A DNA stretch of 64,000 nt. Source: Lewinella sp. IMCC34191 (GTDB taxonomy: Bacteria; Bacteroidota; Bacteroidia; Chitinophagales; Saprospiraceae). The notes under the pieces were generated by a model. That model had not been told where the DNA came from. It saw only the letters and a list, made by a program, of their open reading frames with translations, and made no database searches. Location of the stretch: NCBI RefSeq assembly GCF_003390935.1, contig NZ_QNQZ01000003.1, positions 248,001-312,000 on the forward strand. The letters run 5' to 3'. Shown piece by piece: positions 8,158 to 17,764 of the stretch (the stretch's first letter is position 1; each line of letters starts with the position of its first letter). The position numbers and the translations under genes are program-made.

Positions 8158-11100
8158 TCAAACCTGCTCTTCCTGCTGCATGCTCTTCGCATACTGCGTA
8201 GGCGTCATATTCACCTCTTTTTTGAACGTCCGACTGAAGCTGTTCGGCAGATCGAAACCTACCTGATAGGCCACCTCGGCTACGGTCAGGCTTCCCTGGG
8301 CGAGTAGCTCCTTGGCCCGGTTCATGCGGTACGATTTCAGCAGATCGATGGGCTTCTTGCCGGTCAGCTGCTTCACCTTGCGGATGAAGTGCATATGACT
8401 GAGGTGCATGGCATCACACATCGCCTTTACGTTGAATTCCGACTCGGCTACGTTCTCCTGGAGGAGGGTCACCAGCCGGTCCATGAACTCTTCGTCGGCG
8501 GTGGGCAATTCCTCGACCTCCGGGGTGAGCCGGAAATCAAGATTGAATTTCTCCCGAATGCGCCGCCGCTGTTCGAGTAAGGTCTCTACGCGGACGAGAA
8601 GCAGATCGGGATTAAAGGGTTTGGTGATGTAATCATCCGCTCCCATGCGGTATCCCGACACCTTATTTTCGTCCAGCACTTTGGCCGTAAGCAGGATGAC
8701 GGGGATGTGGCTGGTTGATAATTTGCTCTTTATCTGCCGGCACAGTTCCATCCCGTCCATCTCGGCCATCATTACGTCGCTGACGATGAGATCGAAGGAC
8801 CGCTGCTCGGCCAGTCGCAGCCCATCGTTACCGTTGATGGCCGTCGACACGCGGTATTTGTCCTGTAGCAGTTGGGCCAGGAATTGCAGCATATCGGGAT
8901 TATCCTCAACAACCAGGACGTTTTCCGTGTCTCCGGAATCGTTGTCATCCGCGGCCACTTCGACCTGCTGCTTGAAGCCGTCCTGTAGCAAGGTGGCTTC
9001 CTGCACGCTGGCGGTTAGGGCAGGTATCTCTCCGGGTCGTTCGGTGGACATACGCTCGTGCGCGGGCACCAAGGGCAGGTAGACCGTAAAGGTGGAGCCC
9101 GCGCCATCCGTGCTATCCACGCGAATTTCCCCCTGCATGAGGTACACCAGGTCCTTGATGTACGATAGTCCGATTCCCGTCCCCCCGCTCGGCGTAACCC
9201 CGGTACCGGCGGTGTAGTACTTGTCAAAGATCAGCGCGATCTTTTCCGGGCTGATGCCCGCGCCGGTATCGCTGACGACCAATTTGAAGTAGCGGTCGTA
9301 GAAAGCATTCAACTCGGCCTCATCGGCGGTTTCCTCCTCGAGCGAGACGCTGATGCTTCCGCCCTTGGGTGTGTGCCGGAAAGCGTTGGATAGCAAGTTG
9401 GCGAGGATTTTTTCCACCTTGTCCACGTCAATTGCCACGTAGCGATTATCGGTACGGTCCGTAACGCTCAGGTAGATATCGCGGTCCAACGCCAGATCCT
9501 CGAACAGTTCGGTTATCGCGGACACGTAATGAGCCAGATGAATATCACTCAGGTTGATCTCGAGTGAGGTATGCTCGATGCGGCGGATTTCCAGTAACTG
9601 ATCGATCAACTTCAGCAGACGGTTGGCATTTCGCTGCACCATAACCTGCAACTGACGGCGGCGGCTATCCGTCAGCATATCCTCTTCTTCAACAAGCTGC
9701 GTGATCGGGCCGAGAATGAGGGTGAGCGGGGTGCGTAGCTCGTGGGAAATATTGGTAAAAAAGCCCAGTTTAGCCTTCGACAGGTTTTCGAGCTGGACAA
9801 GCATGCTTTCCAGCTTGTCGCGCTGTAGGCGGATCTCGTCGTTGCGATCGTGGAGGGAAGCATTGACGACTTCCAGTTTTTTCTTCTTGCTGATCACCCG
9901 GTATTCGTAGAACCCGAATATGGCCAGGAAGACAAGCATCAGCGCGATGAACCACCCCTGCTTCCAGATGGGCGGGAGTACCTCGAAGTCGACCACGGCC
10001 GGAGTAGGATCGACGTTGAAATCGATATCCCGCGCCCGGACTTCCAGGCGGTGCGGCCCGTCCGGCATGCTGGTGAAGGAAAATTCGTTATTGGACCGGT
10101 AGGGCAACCAAGCCCCCCCGTCCAGTCGATAGCTGTAGACCAGGTCCTCTGCGTCCGTCAAGCCAAAAAAGTCCTTCCCCGTCCAGGAGATAAAACCGTT
10201 ACCGTCCGCGGGGATGCGCTCGGTATAGAAAGCGATAGCCGTTTCCGGTGGCGTATGCGAAGGCTGGTAGCGCGTACTGTAGAATTCGTATTGCCGCCGG
10301 TCGGGAATATCACCCGTGAGCGCCTGCCGCTTCCAACTGCGGGAAACGTGGTCGATCCAGATGTATTCGTCGGTATGGGTAATGGTCCCTCCCTCGAAGT
10401 CCATATCCAATTGATCGGGAAACAGGTCCTGCGTCCAGGCGCTGCCGTCAAAGGTGCAGAATCCATTCTCCGTAGCCACGACGAACAGGGAATCGGAGAG
10501 CGCGTCGATGCTGAGTATCGTATTGCCCGATAGCCCGTCCTTGGTCGTGTAGTTCTTCCACTGCGTTCCGTCGTATACGAACACGCCGTAGTACCGGGAG
10601 CCAACCAGTAGCAAGTCATCCGTACTGTACAGGCAGTTGACGTACTGCTGTAGTTCCTCGTCTTCCGCGGACCGCCATTCACCATCCTCGTACAGCATCA
10701 GTTTACTTCCCCCGATGCATATCGTGCCGTCGGGCATCTCGGCGATACCATATACGTTCGCCTGGTTGAGACCGTGCGCTCCGAATACATGATAAATCCA
10801 CTCCAACTCATCGGCGGTTGGATCGGGAAGTTGCAATACGCCGCTGGTAAAGCCATCCTGCCGTCGCGCGTCCACGCTGCCTCCGAACCAGAGGGAGCCG
10901 TCGCTGGCCTCGAATACTCCCCGGTAATCGATCCCCCACGACAGGGTCGGGTGGAGGTAAAGCGCCCAACGGTCGCCGCGCAGTACCGCCGTGGCGGCCT
11001 TGCCCCGATGCGAGCCGGCGGCCCAAAGCTGCCCCGAAGAGGTGCGCAGCAGGCGCACCGGTTTGTCCATCAGCCCGTCACCGATCCCGTAGGCTGACCA

Positions 11101-12387
11101 CTCGGTACCGTTCCTGTTCACCACCCGGCTGTCCGCTTCGATAAACCATTCCTGGTCGGGCGAATCGGCAAGTTGAAAGCTCAGCCCGTCGTAGGTAAGC
11201 CACCGGCTAAGCGAAAAGTCCAGAAGTAACAGCTTGGACTTGTAGCCGGCCATCCAAAGCTGATCGCTCTGGCTCTTTTGCAACAGGACCCGGTTGGCGG
11301 GGATAGGGTAGTCGGGCGATTTGTAAATCTCCCATTCCCCCGTCGGGCTGTAGCTGTAAATTTTGGCAATGGCGCTGATCCAGATGATGCCGTTGTCGGA
11401 CTGAACGATATCCGTCATGTATTCATCCCCGCCGAAGTAATTGTTGATCTGGATGGTCTCCCAGGTTTCTCCGTCGTACACCAGGATTCCGCGATCCGAG
11501 CTGGAATTGATCACCCAGATCCGACCGTCCTTGGCCTGAATCAATTTTTGTGCGGCGCCAAGATTGATCGTGCCGTCGCTGTCCACCACCTCCAGCAAGG
11601 GGGCATCCTGCGTAAAGAAGTCAGCCTGCCGCATACGGATCAGGCTGCCGTTTTCCATATCCGTGGTCAGCGCCAACCAGATGTCTCCGTTGCTGTCCTC
11701 CAGGACGTCGGAGGTCGACCGGAAATCTTGCTCTTCATTCAGCGTGCTCAGCGGGAGCAGGTACCAACTGACCTGCGGCAAAGAGCTTTGCAATGATTGG
11801 CGACGCTTCGCCGAAGTGAGCATACTGACCCGGCCGTTGGCCAGCCGAATGAACCCCCGGTCGGAACAGGCCACGATGCTGCCGTCAGAGAGTTCCTTCA
11901 GGGCGAGAAAGGTGAAGGGGAAATTGTCCGGAGCCGTAAACTCGCGGCTCCACTGTCCGCCCTGGTAGCGGTATATGCCCGAGCGGCTGCTCGCGTAGAT
12001 GGAACCGTCGGTCGCTACCAGCAACTGCTCCACGGGGAAATCCTGCGGACTGTTACTTTCCAGATGCGGGGTCCACTGGTAGCCGTCGTATTCCACAACC
12101 CCTTCGGTGGTGCCCGCAAAGACACGACGGTCGGGGGTCTCGGCGATACAGCGGATGCCCTTGTCGCTGAGTTCGGGGAATTGTCGCCAGCGCCAGGACT
12201 CGGTAAGGGGGTTGACGATCGTCGGGGTATAGGGCTGGATAGCTGGCAGGCCCGGGGTCAATAGCAGAAACACGGCAAGCAGCATGGCGCTGCTCGTCCG
12301 ATGGACGGGGCGGATACGGAGCGGGATGAGGCCAGCGAAAGAGCGGCCTGCCCACTCGTTCACTAAACCAAAAATCGGATGTGGCAT
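8158..12387 (-). CDS. Hybrid two-component system (HTCS) sensor/AraC regulator
   Basis: Single-chain inner-membrane sensor and transcription factor typical of Bacteroidota polysaccharide loci. N-terminal signal region, then a periplasmic double beta-propeller of two-component-regulator repeats (many SxGIYRYxGGQW / DGSLWFGG units, about 60-740), a Y_Y_Y domain (about 745-805), one membrane helix (GWFIALMLVFLAIFGF, about 815-832), HisKA with NISHELRTPLTLIL (about 880), HATPase with GTGIGLSYIKDL (about 1070), a receiver with phospho-acceptor in DLIVSDVMM (about 1205), and an AraC helix-turn-helix at the end (VAYQVGFDLPNSFSRTFKKEV). The ATG at 12387 leaves a 34-residue basic leader; an internal ATG at 12285 gives a shorter signal peptide and may be the true start. 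Adjacent pectinases suggest a galacturonate oligomer ligand; this is inference. Confidence 0.94.
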   Translation of the reverse strand: MPHPIFGLVNEWAGRSFAGLIPLRIRPVHRTSSAMLLAVFLLLTPGLPAIQPYTPTIVNPLTESWRWRQFPELSDKGIRCIAETPDRRVFAGTTEGVVEYDGYQWTPHLESNSPQDFPVEQLLVATDGSIYASSRSGIYRYQGGQWSREFTAPDNFPFTFLALKELSDGSIVACSDRGFIRLANGRVSMLTSAKRRQSLQSSLPQVSWYLLPLSTLNEEQDFRSTSDVLEDSNGDIWLALTTDMENGSLIRMRQADFFTQDAPLLEVVDSDGTINLGAAQKLIQAKDGRIWVINSSSDRGILVYDGETWETIQINNYFGGDEYMTDIVQSDNGIIWISAIAKIYSYSPTGEWEIYKSPDYPIPANRVLLQKSQSDQLWMAGYKSKLLLLDFSLSRWLTYDGLSFQLADSPDQEWFIEADSRVVNRNGTEWSAYGIGDGLMDKPVRLLRTSSGQLWAAGSHRGKAATAVLRGDRWALYLHPTLSWGIDYRGVFEASDGSLWFGGSVDARRQDGFTSGVLQLPDPTADELEWIYHVFGAHGLNQANVYGIAEMPDGTICIGGSKLMLYEDGEWRSAEDEELQQYVNCLYSTDDLLLVGSRYYGVFVYDGTQWKNYTTKDGLSGNTILSIDALSDSLFVVATENGFCTFDGSAWTQDLFPDQLDMDFEGGTITHTDEYIWIDHVSRSWKRQALTGDIPDRRQYEFYSTRYQPSHTPPETAIAFYTERIPADGNGFISWTGKDFFGLTDAEDLVYSYRLDGGAWLPYRSNNEFSFTSMPDGPHRLEVRARDIDFNVDPTPAVVDFEVLPPIWKQGWFIALMLVFLAIFGFYEYRVISKKKKLEVVNASLHDRNDEIRLQRDKLESMLVQLENLSKAKLGFFTNISHELRTPLTLILGPITQLVEEEDMLTDSRRRQLQVMVQRNANRLLKLIDQLLEIRRIEHTSLEINLSDIHLAHYVSAITELFEDLALDRDIYLSVTDRTDNRYVAIDVDKVEKILANLLSNAFRHTPKGGSISVSLEEETADEAELNAFYDRYFKLVVSDTGAGISPEKIALIFDKYYTAGTGVTPSGGTGIGLSYIKDLVYLMQGEIRVDSTDGAGSTFTVYLPLVPAHERMSTERPGEIPALTASVQEATLLQDGFKQQVEVAADDNDSGDTENVLVVEDNPDMLQFLAQLLQDKYRVSTAINGNDGLRLAEQRSFDLIVSDVMMAEMDGMELCRQIKSKLSTSHIPVILLTAKVLDENKVSGYRMGADDYITKPFNPDLLLVRVETLLEQRRRIREKFNLDFRLTPEVEELPTADEEFMDRLVTLLQENVAESEFNVKAMCDAMHLSHMHFIRKVKQLTGKKPIDLLKSYRMNRAKELLAQGSLTVAEVAYQVGFDLPNSFSRTFKKEVNMTPTQYAKSMQQEEQV

Positions 12388-12497
12388 GATCGAGTTAACA
12401 ATAAATAGCGACTAGCAAGGTAAGGTATCCCCCGGCTAATTGCGCCCTTTTATAGGCTTCGTATATGCTTGTGTCAGATGGCGCGCAGGGTGACCCC

Positions 12498-14006
12498 TTA
12501 TAATCCGGTCGAGAATATGCCGTACAGGCTTTTGACGCCGCTGAAATAATTCCTTAGCAATAGATTTTCGTTCGGGCTATGCTGATTGTTATCGGGGTTA
12601 ACCAGCGGCAACACCACGGCCGGCACGTCAAGCGTGGTAACGAACGGAGCAATAGGTACCGAACCACCCATTGTCCGGATTAGAACGACCTCCTCGGCCA
12701 GTTCACTACGTAGTCCTTTACGCAACCAGCTTCCCGTCGGTCCGCTCAGATCCGTCCGAAAAGCCGCGTAGCCCGGCTGGCCGGTGAAGCCCGCTAGCCG
12801 GGGGTACTTGGACCGCTCTTCCTCCGTGGGTTCCCGATCACCGGGGATCAGATGGAAGCCCTGGTCCTCGACGTGCCGTCGCAGCAGCTCCAGCAGCCGC
12901 TCCCCGTCGGTTTCCTTCACCAGTCGCAGATCCAGTTCCGCGGTGGCCGTAGCCGGCACGATGGTGCGTGTCTCGCTGCCGGTCCACCCGCTCGATAGCC
13001 CCCGTACATTAAGACTGGGGTACTGCAGCGCCTCCTGCAGGTTCTCCCCCACCTGATCCGGTTCGCTGAAACCGATGCGTCGGGCAATCTGCTCCGGATC
13101 GTCCGGCGCGTCGGCCAGCATCTCCCGCGTTGCCGCATCCAACTCGATGCCATCGTAAAAGCCCGGTATGGTCACCCGCCCTCGCTGGTCCTTCATGGTT
13201 GCCAGTATCTGCGCCAGGCGGAGGGCGGGATTCGGGGCGTAATTTCCGTAGTGCCCGCTGTGTTGCGGCAATTTCGGACCGTACACGGTGATGGTGGCCG
13301 TAGCAATACCCCGGGCGCCGCCTACGATGGTCGGTCGGTTGCTCAGATGCACGGGGCCGTCCAGAATGACCAGGTGGTCCGCCGCCAGTTTGTCACGGTT
13401 GGCTTCCACGGCCGCAGCGAGGTCCGGGCTCCCCGCCTCCTCCATCGGGTCGATGATGAACTTGACGCCATAATCCGGACGTTTTCCCTCGGCCATCAGC
13501 TGGTCCCAAGCTACCAGGAACATCATAATGGGGGCCTTAGCATCGCTGCTCGAGCGGGCAAACAACCGCACATCCGACGTATCCGGCCGCTCCGGGATGT
13601 CCGCCCGAGTATAGGTCGTCACGCCATCCTGCCCCGTTTGCATACGCCCGTAGGCCGGCTCGAAGGGCGGCGCGAGTTTCCACTGGGTCGGATCGACGGC
13701 CTGCCCGTCGACGTGGCTGTAAAAGAGTACGGTCTGCGCGTCCGAACTTTCCGCGGCATAGGTAGCCAGAAACAGGTCGATGCCCTCGTTTGCGATCCGC
13801 TCGGTCGTAAAGCCCCGTTCGGAAAATGCGGCTTCCAGCCACTGCAGGTTTGCCTCCATCTGCCCGTCGATCGCCGCGTCGTTCGGCAATCGCAGGAAGG
13901 CCTCGTAATCCGGCAGGCTCGCGAGCGTGCGCTCGTAAAGCGTGTTTTGCGCCGGAGCGCAGGATAAAAAGCCAATCACGAAAAGGAGAAGGAATGAAAT
14001 GCGCAT
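12498..14006 (-). CDS. M20-family metallopeptidase lipoprotein (dipeptidase-like)
   Basis: Zinc-dependent dipeptidase/carboxypeptidase-like hydrolase anchored by a lipoprotein signal (FVIGFLSC, Cys16). Metal-binding and catalytic positions of clan MH are visible: His98 and Asp100 in YSHVDGQ, the bridging aspartate in SSSDAKAP (Asp155), the Glu-Glu pair in DPMEEAGSPDL (189-190), and a late histidine in NNQHSPNENL. The 502-residue length suits the catalytic plus dimerisation-domain layout. It lies 110 bp upstream of the HTCS gene on the same strand but has no evident pectin role. Substrate unknown; peptide or acyl-amino-acid cleavage is the family expectation. Confidence 0.88.
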   Translation of the reverse strand: MRISFLLLFVIGFLSCAPAQNTLYERTLASLPDYEAFLRLPNDAAIDGQMEANLQWLEAAFSERGFTTERIANEGIDLFLATYAAESSDAQTVLFYSHVDGQAVDPTQWKLAPPFEPAYGRMQTGQDGVTTYTRADIPERPDTSDVRLFARSSSDAKAPIMMFLVAWDQLMAEGKRPDYGVKFIIDPMEEAGSPDLAAAVEANRDKLAADHLVILDGPVHLSNRPTIVGGARGIATATITVYGPKLPQHSGHYGNYAPNPALRLAQILATMKDQRGRVTIPGFYDGIELDAATREMLADAPDDPEQIARRIGFSEPDQVGENLQEALQYPSLNVRGLSSGWTGSETRTIVPATATAELDLRLVKETDGERLLELLRRHVEDQGFHLIPGDREPTEEERSKYPRLAGFTGQPGYAAFRTDLSGPTGSWLRKGLRSELAEEVVLIRTMGGSVPIAPFVTTLDVPAVVLPLVNPDNNQHSPNENLLLRNYFSGVKSLYGIFSTGL

Positions 14007-14181
14007 GCAGCATGGTTAAGGGAAAGGCAATATAGGAACCTGCCGTGTCGATCGCTTGTCAAAGGCCTGATGTCTTTGAAGTAGCCTGTTACCTGCGCTC
14101 CGCCGCCCGTCTCTTTTGTATCACGGAAACCCCACCGAGGAGGTGACCAGTACCCGGCACTGCCACAGTCACCACGCCCGT

Positions 14182-15039
14182 CTATTCGGCGGTTTGATAG
14201 ACCCGCACGTAATCAACGACGTACGAAGCCGGTAGCGGCGTATCGTCGAGCGACCCGCCGTTGCGTCCGCCCAACGCGAGGTTAAGCAGCATATAGTGGG
14301 GCTGATGAAAGGGTTCGAAATCGTATTGACCGGCATTTTCCATCTCCCTGATTAACGTGCGATTAAGCAGACTATCGTCGACGAATAATTCAATCGATTC
14401 TTCATCCCAGTCCATGCGCCAGACGTGAAAGTCATCGGCCCATTGATTTCCCCCCAGGCTGTCGACCGGTACCCGCACCGTTGACCACTGGGCGTTGCCG
14501 TCAGGCCCCCGGCTGGCGACGTTGGCCAGGATATCCCCACCGTAATATTCCATGATGTCGATCTCTCCGTTGGCGGGCCAGGGGCCTTCCACGCCGAGGG
14601 TCCACCAGGCGGGCCAGTAACCCTCCCCCACCGGAATCTTGCCGCGCATTTCGAAGCGGCCGTACAGCCATTCCCCTTTGCCGCGGGTGTTGATGCTGGA
14701 CGAGGAGTAGCCGATGGTGGGCCGGTTCCTGCGCCAGTCATCGCTTCCGCTCTGGTAATCCGGATTAGGGCGCGACTCCCGCCGCCCCTCGATGATGAGG
14801 TAGCCATCCTCGATACGCGCGTTGTCCTGCTGGTACCACTGGTCTTCCTCGTTACGCACGAAACCGTGTTCGTAGCCCCATACAGACGTATCGGGCCCTG
14901 ACCCGGAATTGAATTCGTCGGACCAAACCAGCCGGTATGCATCTTCTTCCGATGCTTCGGACGCGGCGGGTGGAGCAGCAGGTGAACCGCAAGCCTGCAG
15001 TATCAAGAGTGTGGCCAGGAAGGGACTGAGTCTCATCAT
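14182..15039 (-). CDS. GH16 beta-glucanase (laminarinase-like) lipoprotein
   Basis: Endo-beta-1,3(4)-glucanase-like glycoside hydrolase. Lipoprotein signal MMRLSPFLATLLILQAC (Cys17; the second ATG is equally possible). The jelly-roll shows LVWSDEFNSG at the start, the family catalytic motif EIDIMEYYG (nucleophile Glu159, Asp161, acid/base Glu164), and FHVWRMDWDEESIELFVDD after it. The insertion in the motif (EIDIME) places it with laminarinase-type rather than agarase-type sequences, though substrate assignment within GH16 is uncertain. No accessory module is present; the protein is essentially a lone catalytic domain. Confidence 0.92.
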   Translation of the reverse strand: MMRLSPFLATLLILQACGSPAAPPAASEASEEDAYRLVWSDEFNSGSGPDTSVWGYEHGFVRNEEDQWYQQDNARIEDGYLIIEGRRESRPNPDYQSGSDDWRRNRPTIGYSSSSINTRGKGEWLYGRFEMRGKIPVGEGYWPAWWTLGVEGPWPANGEIDIMEYYGGDILANVASRGPDGNAQWSTVRVPVDSLGGNQWADDFHVWRMDWDEESIELFVDDSLLNRTLIREMENAGQYDFEPFHQPHYMLLNLALGGRNGGSLDDTPLPASYVVDYVRVYQTAE

Positions 15040-15065
15040 GCCCCAAACTACGGAGACTACGTTAT

Positions 15066-16082
15066 CTAAGCGGCTACCCCCTGCATCACGTCGGCAAAAA
15101 CTTCGTAGGAGTGCAGGCGTGCTTCGTGGTCGTAGAGATGGGAAGAAGCCATAAGCTCGTTCACGCCTGTTTGCCGGAGGAACTCATGGAGATCGCTTTC
15201 CAGACTTTCCGGCCCGCCGATGAAGGAGAGCGAGAGCATGTGTTCGACGTGCTGCCGTTCGGCCGGCGACCAGAGTTTGTCCATCGAATCGACGGGAGGC
15301 TGCATGAGTTTACGCCGACCGCTAACCACGCCAAGCATCATTTGCTGGAGGGTGGTGGCCAGGTGACGGGCCTCGGCATCGGTATCGGCGGCGATCACGT
15401 TTATGCAGGCGATCACGTACGGCTCGCTGAGTACGTCCGAAGGGCGGAAGTTTTCGCGGTAGCGCTTGATGGCGGCCATGAACTGCGTGGGCGCGAAGTG
15501 GCTCGCAAAGGCGTAGGGCAGTCCCATCTGACCGGCCAGGTAGGCACTCTCCGTGCTCGATCCCAAAATGTAAATGGGCACGTCCAAACCTTCTCCGGGG
15601 ATGGCTCGTACCTGTCCGCTCCGGTTATCGGCGGAAAAGAAAGTCTGTAACTGTTGGATGTCGCCCGGGAAGTCCGGCGCGGTAAAGGCGGCGGCTCCGC
15701 GGATGGCGCGGGAGGCCACGGGATCGGTGCCGGGAGCACGCCCCAGTCCCAGGTCGATACGCCCCGGATAAAGCGTGGCCAGCGTACCCATCTGCTCCGC
15801 TATGATCAGCGGTGCATGGTTGGGCAGCATGATCCCACCGGAGCCGACGCGGAGCGTCTTGGTCCCGCCCGCGAGGTAACCGATTAAAATCTGCGGTGAC
15901 GAACTGGCTACCCCGGCCATGTTGTGGTGCTCCGATACCCAGTAACGGGTGTAACCAAGCGCCTCCACGTGGCGGGCCAGGCTCAGGCTATTGGCGAAGG
16001 TATCGGCCGGTGTCGACCCTTCGGCTACGGCGGCCAGATCGAGTACGCTGAATTTAATATTGGAGGGGGGATTGGTAGACAT
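15066..16082 (-). CDS. LLM-class flavin-dependent oxidoreductase (luciferase-like monooxygenase)
   Basis: Cytosolic TIM-barrel FMN-dependent monooxygenase. Family markers include VLDLAAVAEGSTPADTF, LGYTRYWVSEHHNM, LRVGSGGIMLPNHAPL and the phosphate-binding run LYPGRIDLGLGRAPGTDP. At 338 residues with no signal peptide it matches the YhbW/MsnO8-like group commonly found in Bacteroidota. The natural substrate is not inferable. It ends 26 bp upstream of the GH16 gene on the same strand, so the two may share a transcript. The 294-bp region upstream (16083-16376) is a divergent promoter area with no open gene that I could find. Confidence 0.9.
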   Translation of the reverse strand: MSTNPPSNIKFSVLDLAAVAEGSTPADTFANSLSLARHVEALGYTRYWVSEHHNMAGVASSSPQILIGYLAGGTKTLRVGSGGIMLPNHAPLIIAEQMGTLATLYPGRIDLGLGRAPGTDPVASRAIRGAAAFTAPDFPGDIQQLQTFFSADNRSGQVRAIPGEGLDVPIYILGSSTESAYLAGQMGLPYAFASHFAPTQFMAAIKRYRENFRPSDVLSEPYVIACINVIAADTDAEARHLATTLQQMMLGVVSGRRKLMQPPVDSMDKLWSPAERQHVEHMLSLSFIGGPESLESDLHEFLRQTGVNELMASSHLYDHEARLHSYEVFADVMQGVAA

Positions 16083-16376
16083 AATGCACGCTTGAGATAT
16101 ACACAGACAAATCGCTTACTTTCAAAAAGTTAGGCGAACTGATTGCCAACACTTTACGGCATTATGCACCGGGTTAGCTAGCAGGTAATTGTCTGCCGGA
16201 TAGGTACTCACAAGACAGTTTAGGTAGTCAATTAGTTGAAGGCCATCGTGCTACTGGGTACGACAGTGGCCGGAGGAGGGATTGCCATCCGTCAGCCTCG
16301 CGTTGTTCTTTTCCAACTGCACTCCGGACTCAATTTGGCCGCCTTACTTTAGTCGGTAAATCAGACATCTAAGAAT

Positions 16377-16769
16377 ATGAAAGTCACCGGAAGCTTTACC
16401 GTTAAAATGGCCCCGCTGGACGCCTATGCCGACTCCGGCGAAGACGGCGCCCAACTCGGTCGTATGTCGCTGGACAAGATGTTTTCCGGCCCGCTCACCG
16501 CCAGCAGCCAGGGGGAGATGCTGACCGGCATGACCCCCACCCAAGGGTCGGCCGGCTACGTGGCCCTGGAGAAAGTCACGGGTACGCTGGAGGGTAAATC
16601 GGGTAGCTTTCTGCTCCAGCACTTTGGTATCATGCACGCAGGGGATTCCCGCCTGATACTGGAGGTCGTACCGGCCTCGGGTACGGGCGAAATCGCGGGC
16701 TTGAAGGGAACAATGACTATTCAGCAAAGCGAGGGTAGGCATGAATATACTTTCGATTACAGCCTCTAA
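16377..16769 (+). CDS. DUF3224 family protein
   Basis: A 130-residue cytosolic beta-barrel protein. The C-terminal half carries the DUF3224 pattern: GKSGSFLLQHFGIM followed by LILEVVPASGTGEIAGLKGTM and a closing YTFDYSL. Function is unknown; these proteins are allene-oxide-cyclase-like small barrels. The ATG at 16377 is the only sensible start. It is divergent from the monooxygenase gene and followed 91 bp later by the DUF4328 gene. Confidence 0.85.
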   Translation: MKVTGSFTVKMAPLDAYADSGEDGAQLGRMSLDKMFSGPLTASSQGEMLTGMTPTQGSAGYVALEKVTGTLEGKSGSFLLQHFGIMHAGDSRLILEVVPASGTGEIAGLKGTMTIQQSEGRHEYTFDYSL

Positions 16770-16860
16770 GCAGCTGTGGGAAGCGAAGTTGTTATGAATT
16801 ATTTCCGGGAGACGCCGCCCCGCGCAGCTAGCGTTGGATCTATGGATTACCCTGATTCCT

Positions 16861-17604
16861 ATGTACGCTGACCGATACACCGCGCAGAAAGACCAATGCG
16901 ATCTCCGCCCGAATGACCGCCGGGCCTACCACGCCATCACCCTGCTTTACCTGGCGCTGGCGTTGCAGCTACTCATCATCGTCTCCGCCGCGGCGGAACT
17001 GTTCCTGCTGAACGAATTCGAACAAGGTACCGACGTCGACCCCACCCTAATTGACATGGCCGACACCTCATACGCAGTGGCCGGCATGGGCTATTTGTGT
17101 GTCCTGGTTGCCTCCGCCTTTACTTTCATCCGGTGGTTCCGGCGCGCCTATTTCAACTTACACCTGCTGCCGGTGCGCGTGGACCACGGAGAAGGCTGGG
17201 CCGCCGGTTCCTGGTTCGTCCCCATCCTGAACGTGTTCCGACCCTACCAGATCATGCGGGAACTCTTTGTGAAGAGTGAGTACCTACTAAGAGATAATGA
17301 CCGGCTGGAGAAATCCTGGTTCAACTACTCGCTGTTGGGTACCTGGTGGGGCGTCTGGGCGGTGTTTGGCGTGCTGGATCGCATTGGTTCCCGACTGGAT
17401 AACCACCTCGACCTGGATTCTATTGGTGGCCTCCAGACCAGTTTCCAAATGGACGTCGTACTGTACATCGTGGGTACCGTAGCGGCCTACCTGGCTATAC
17501 AGGTCGTCCGCAATTATTCCCGGGTCGAGCAACTGCTGCGGGAGCGATACGTCACCGATGAAGCCCTGATCCTCGACAGCTTCGTCCCCGACGGCGGGCT
17601 ATAA
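16861..17604 (+). CDS. DUF4328 integral membrane protein
   Basis: Polytopic inner-membrane protein of unknown function. Hydrophobic segments occur at YLALALQLLIIVSAAAELFLL, AGMGYLCVLVASAFTFI, the WWGVWAVFGVL region and VVLYIVGTVAAYLAI. The DUF4328 hallmark FRRAYFNLHLL followed by AAGSWFVPILNVFRPYQIMRELF is plain. I use the ATG at 16861 (MYADRYTAQKDQ); a TTG 27 bases upstream is the only other start in frame. These proteins usually carry variable N-terminal regions; here there is none. Confidence 0.85.
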   Translation: MYADRYTAQKDQCDLRPNDRRAYHAITLLYLALALQLLIIVSAAAELFLLNEFEQGTDVDPTLIDMADTSYAVAGMGYLCVLVASAFTFIRWFRRAYFNLHLLPVRVDHGEGWAAGSWFVPILNVFRPYQIMRELFVKSEYLLRDNDRLEKSWFNYSLLGTWWGVWAVFGVLDRIGSRLDNHLDLDSIGGLQTSFQMDVVLYIVGTVAAYLAIQVVRNYSRVEQLLRERYVTDEALILDSFVPDGGL

Positions 17605-17764
17605 ACTAAGTTGTTACGGACGGAGATGCTTGGGGTGCAACCTATCCGGGTGGTCTCCGTCCCTGTACATCGATGGTCTCTTTCCGTTTGTCGAAGCGGT
17701 TTGGGCCGTCCTGGCGTTGCCACCACCTTCGCCGGCGTACACACTCACCCAGCACCCCAATACC

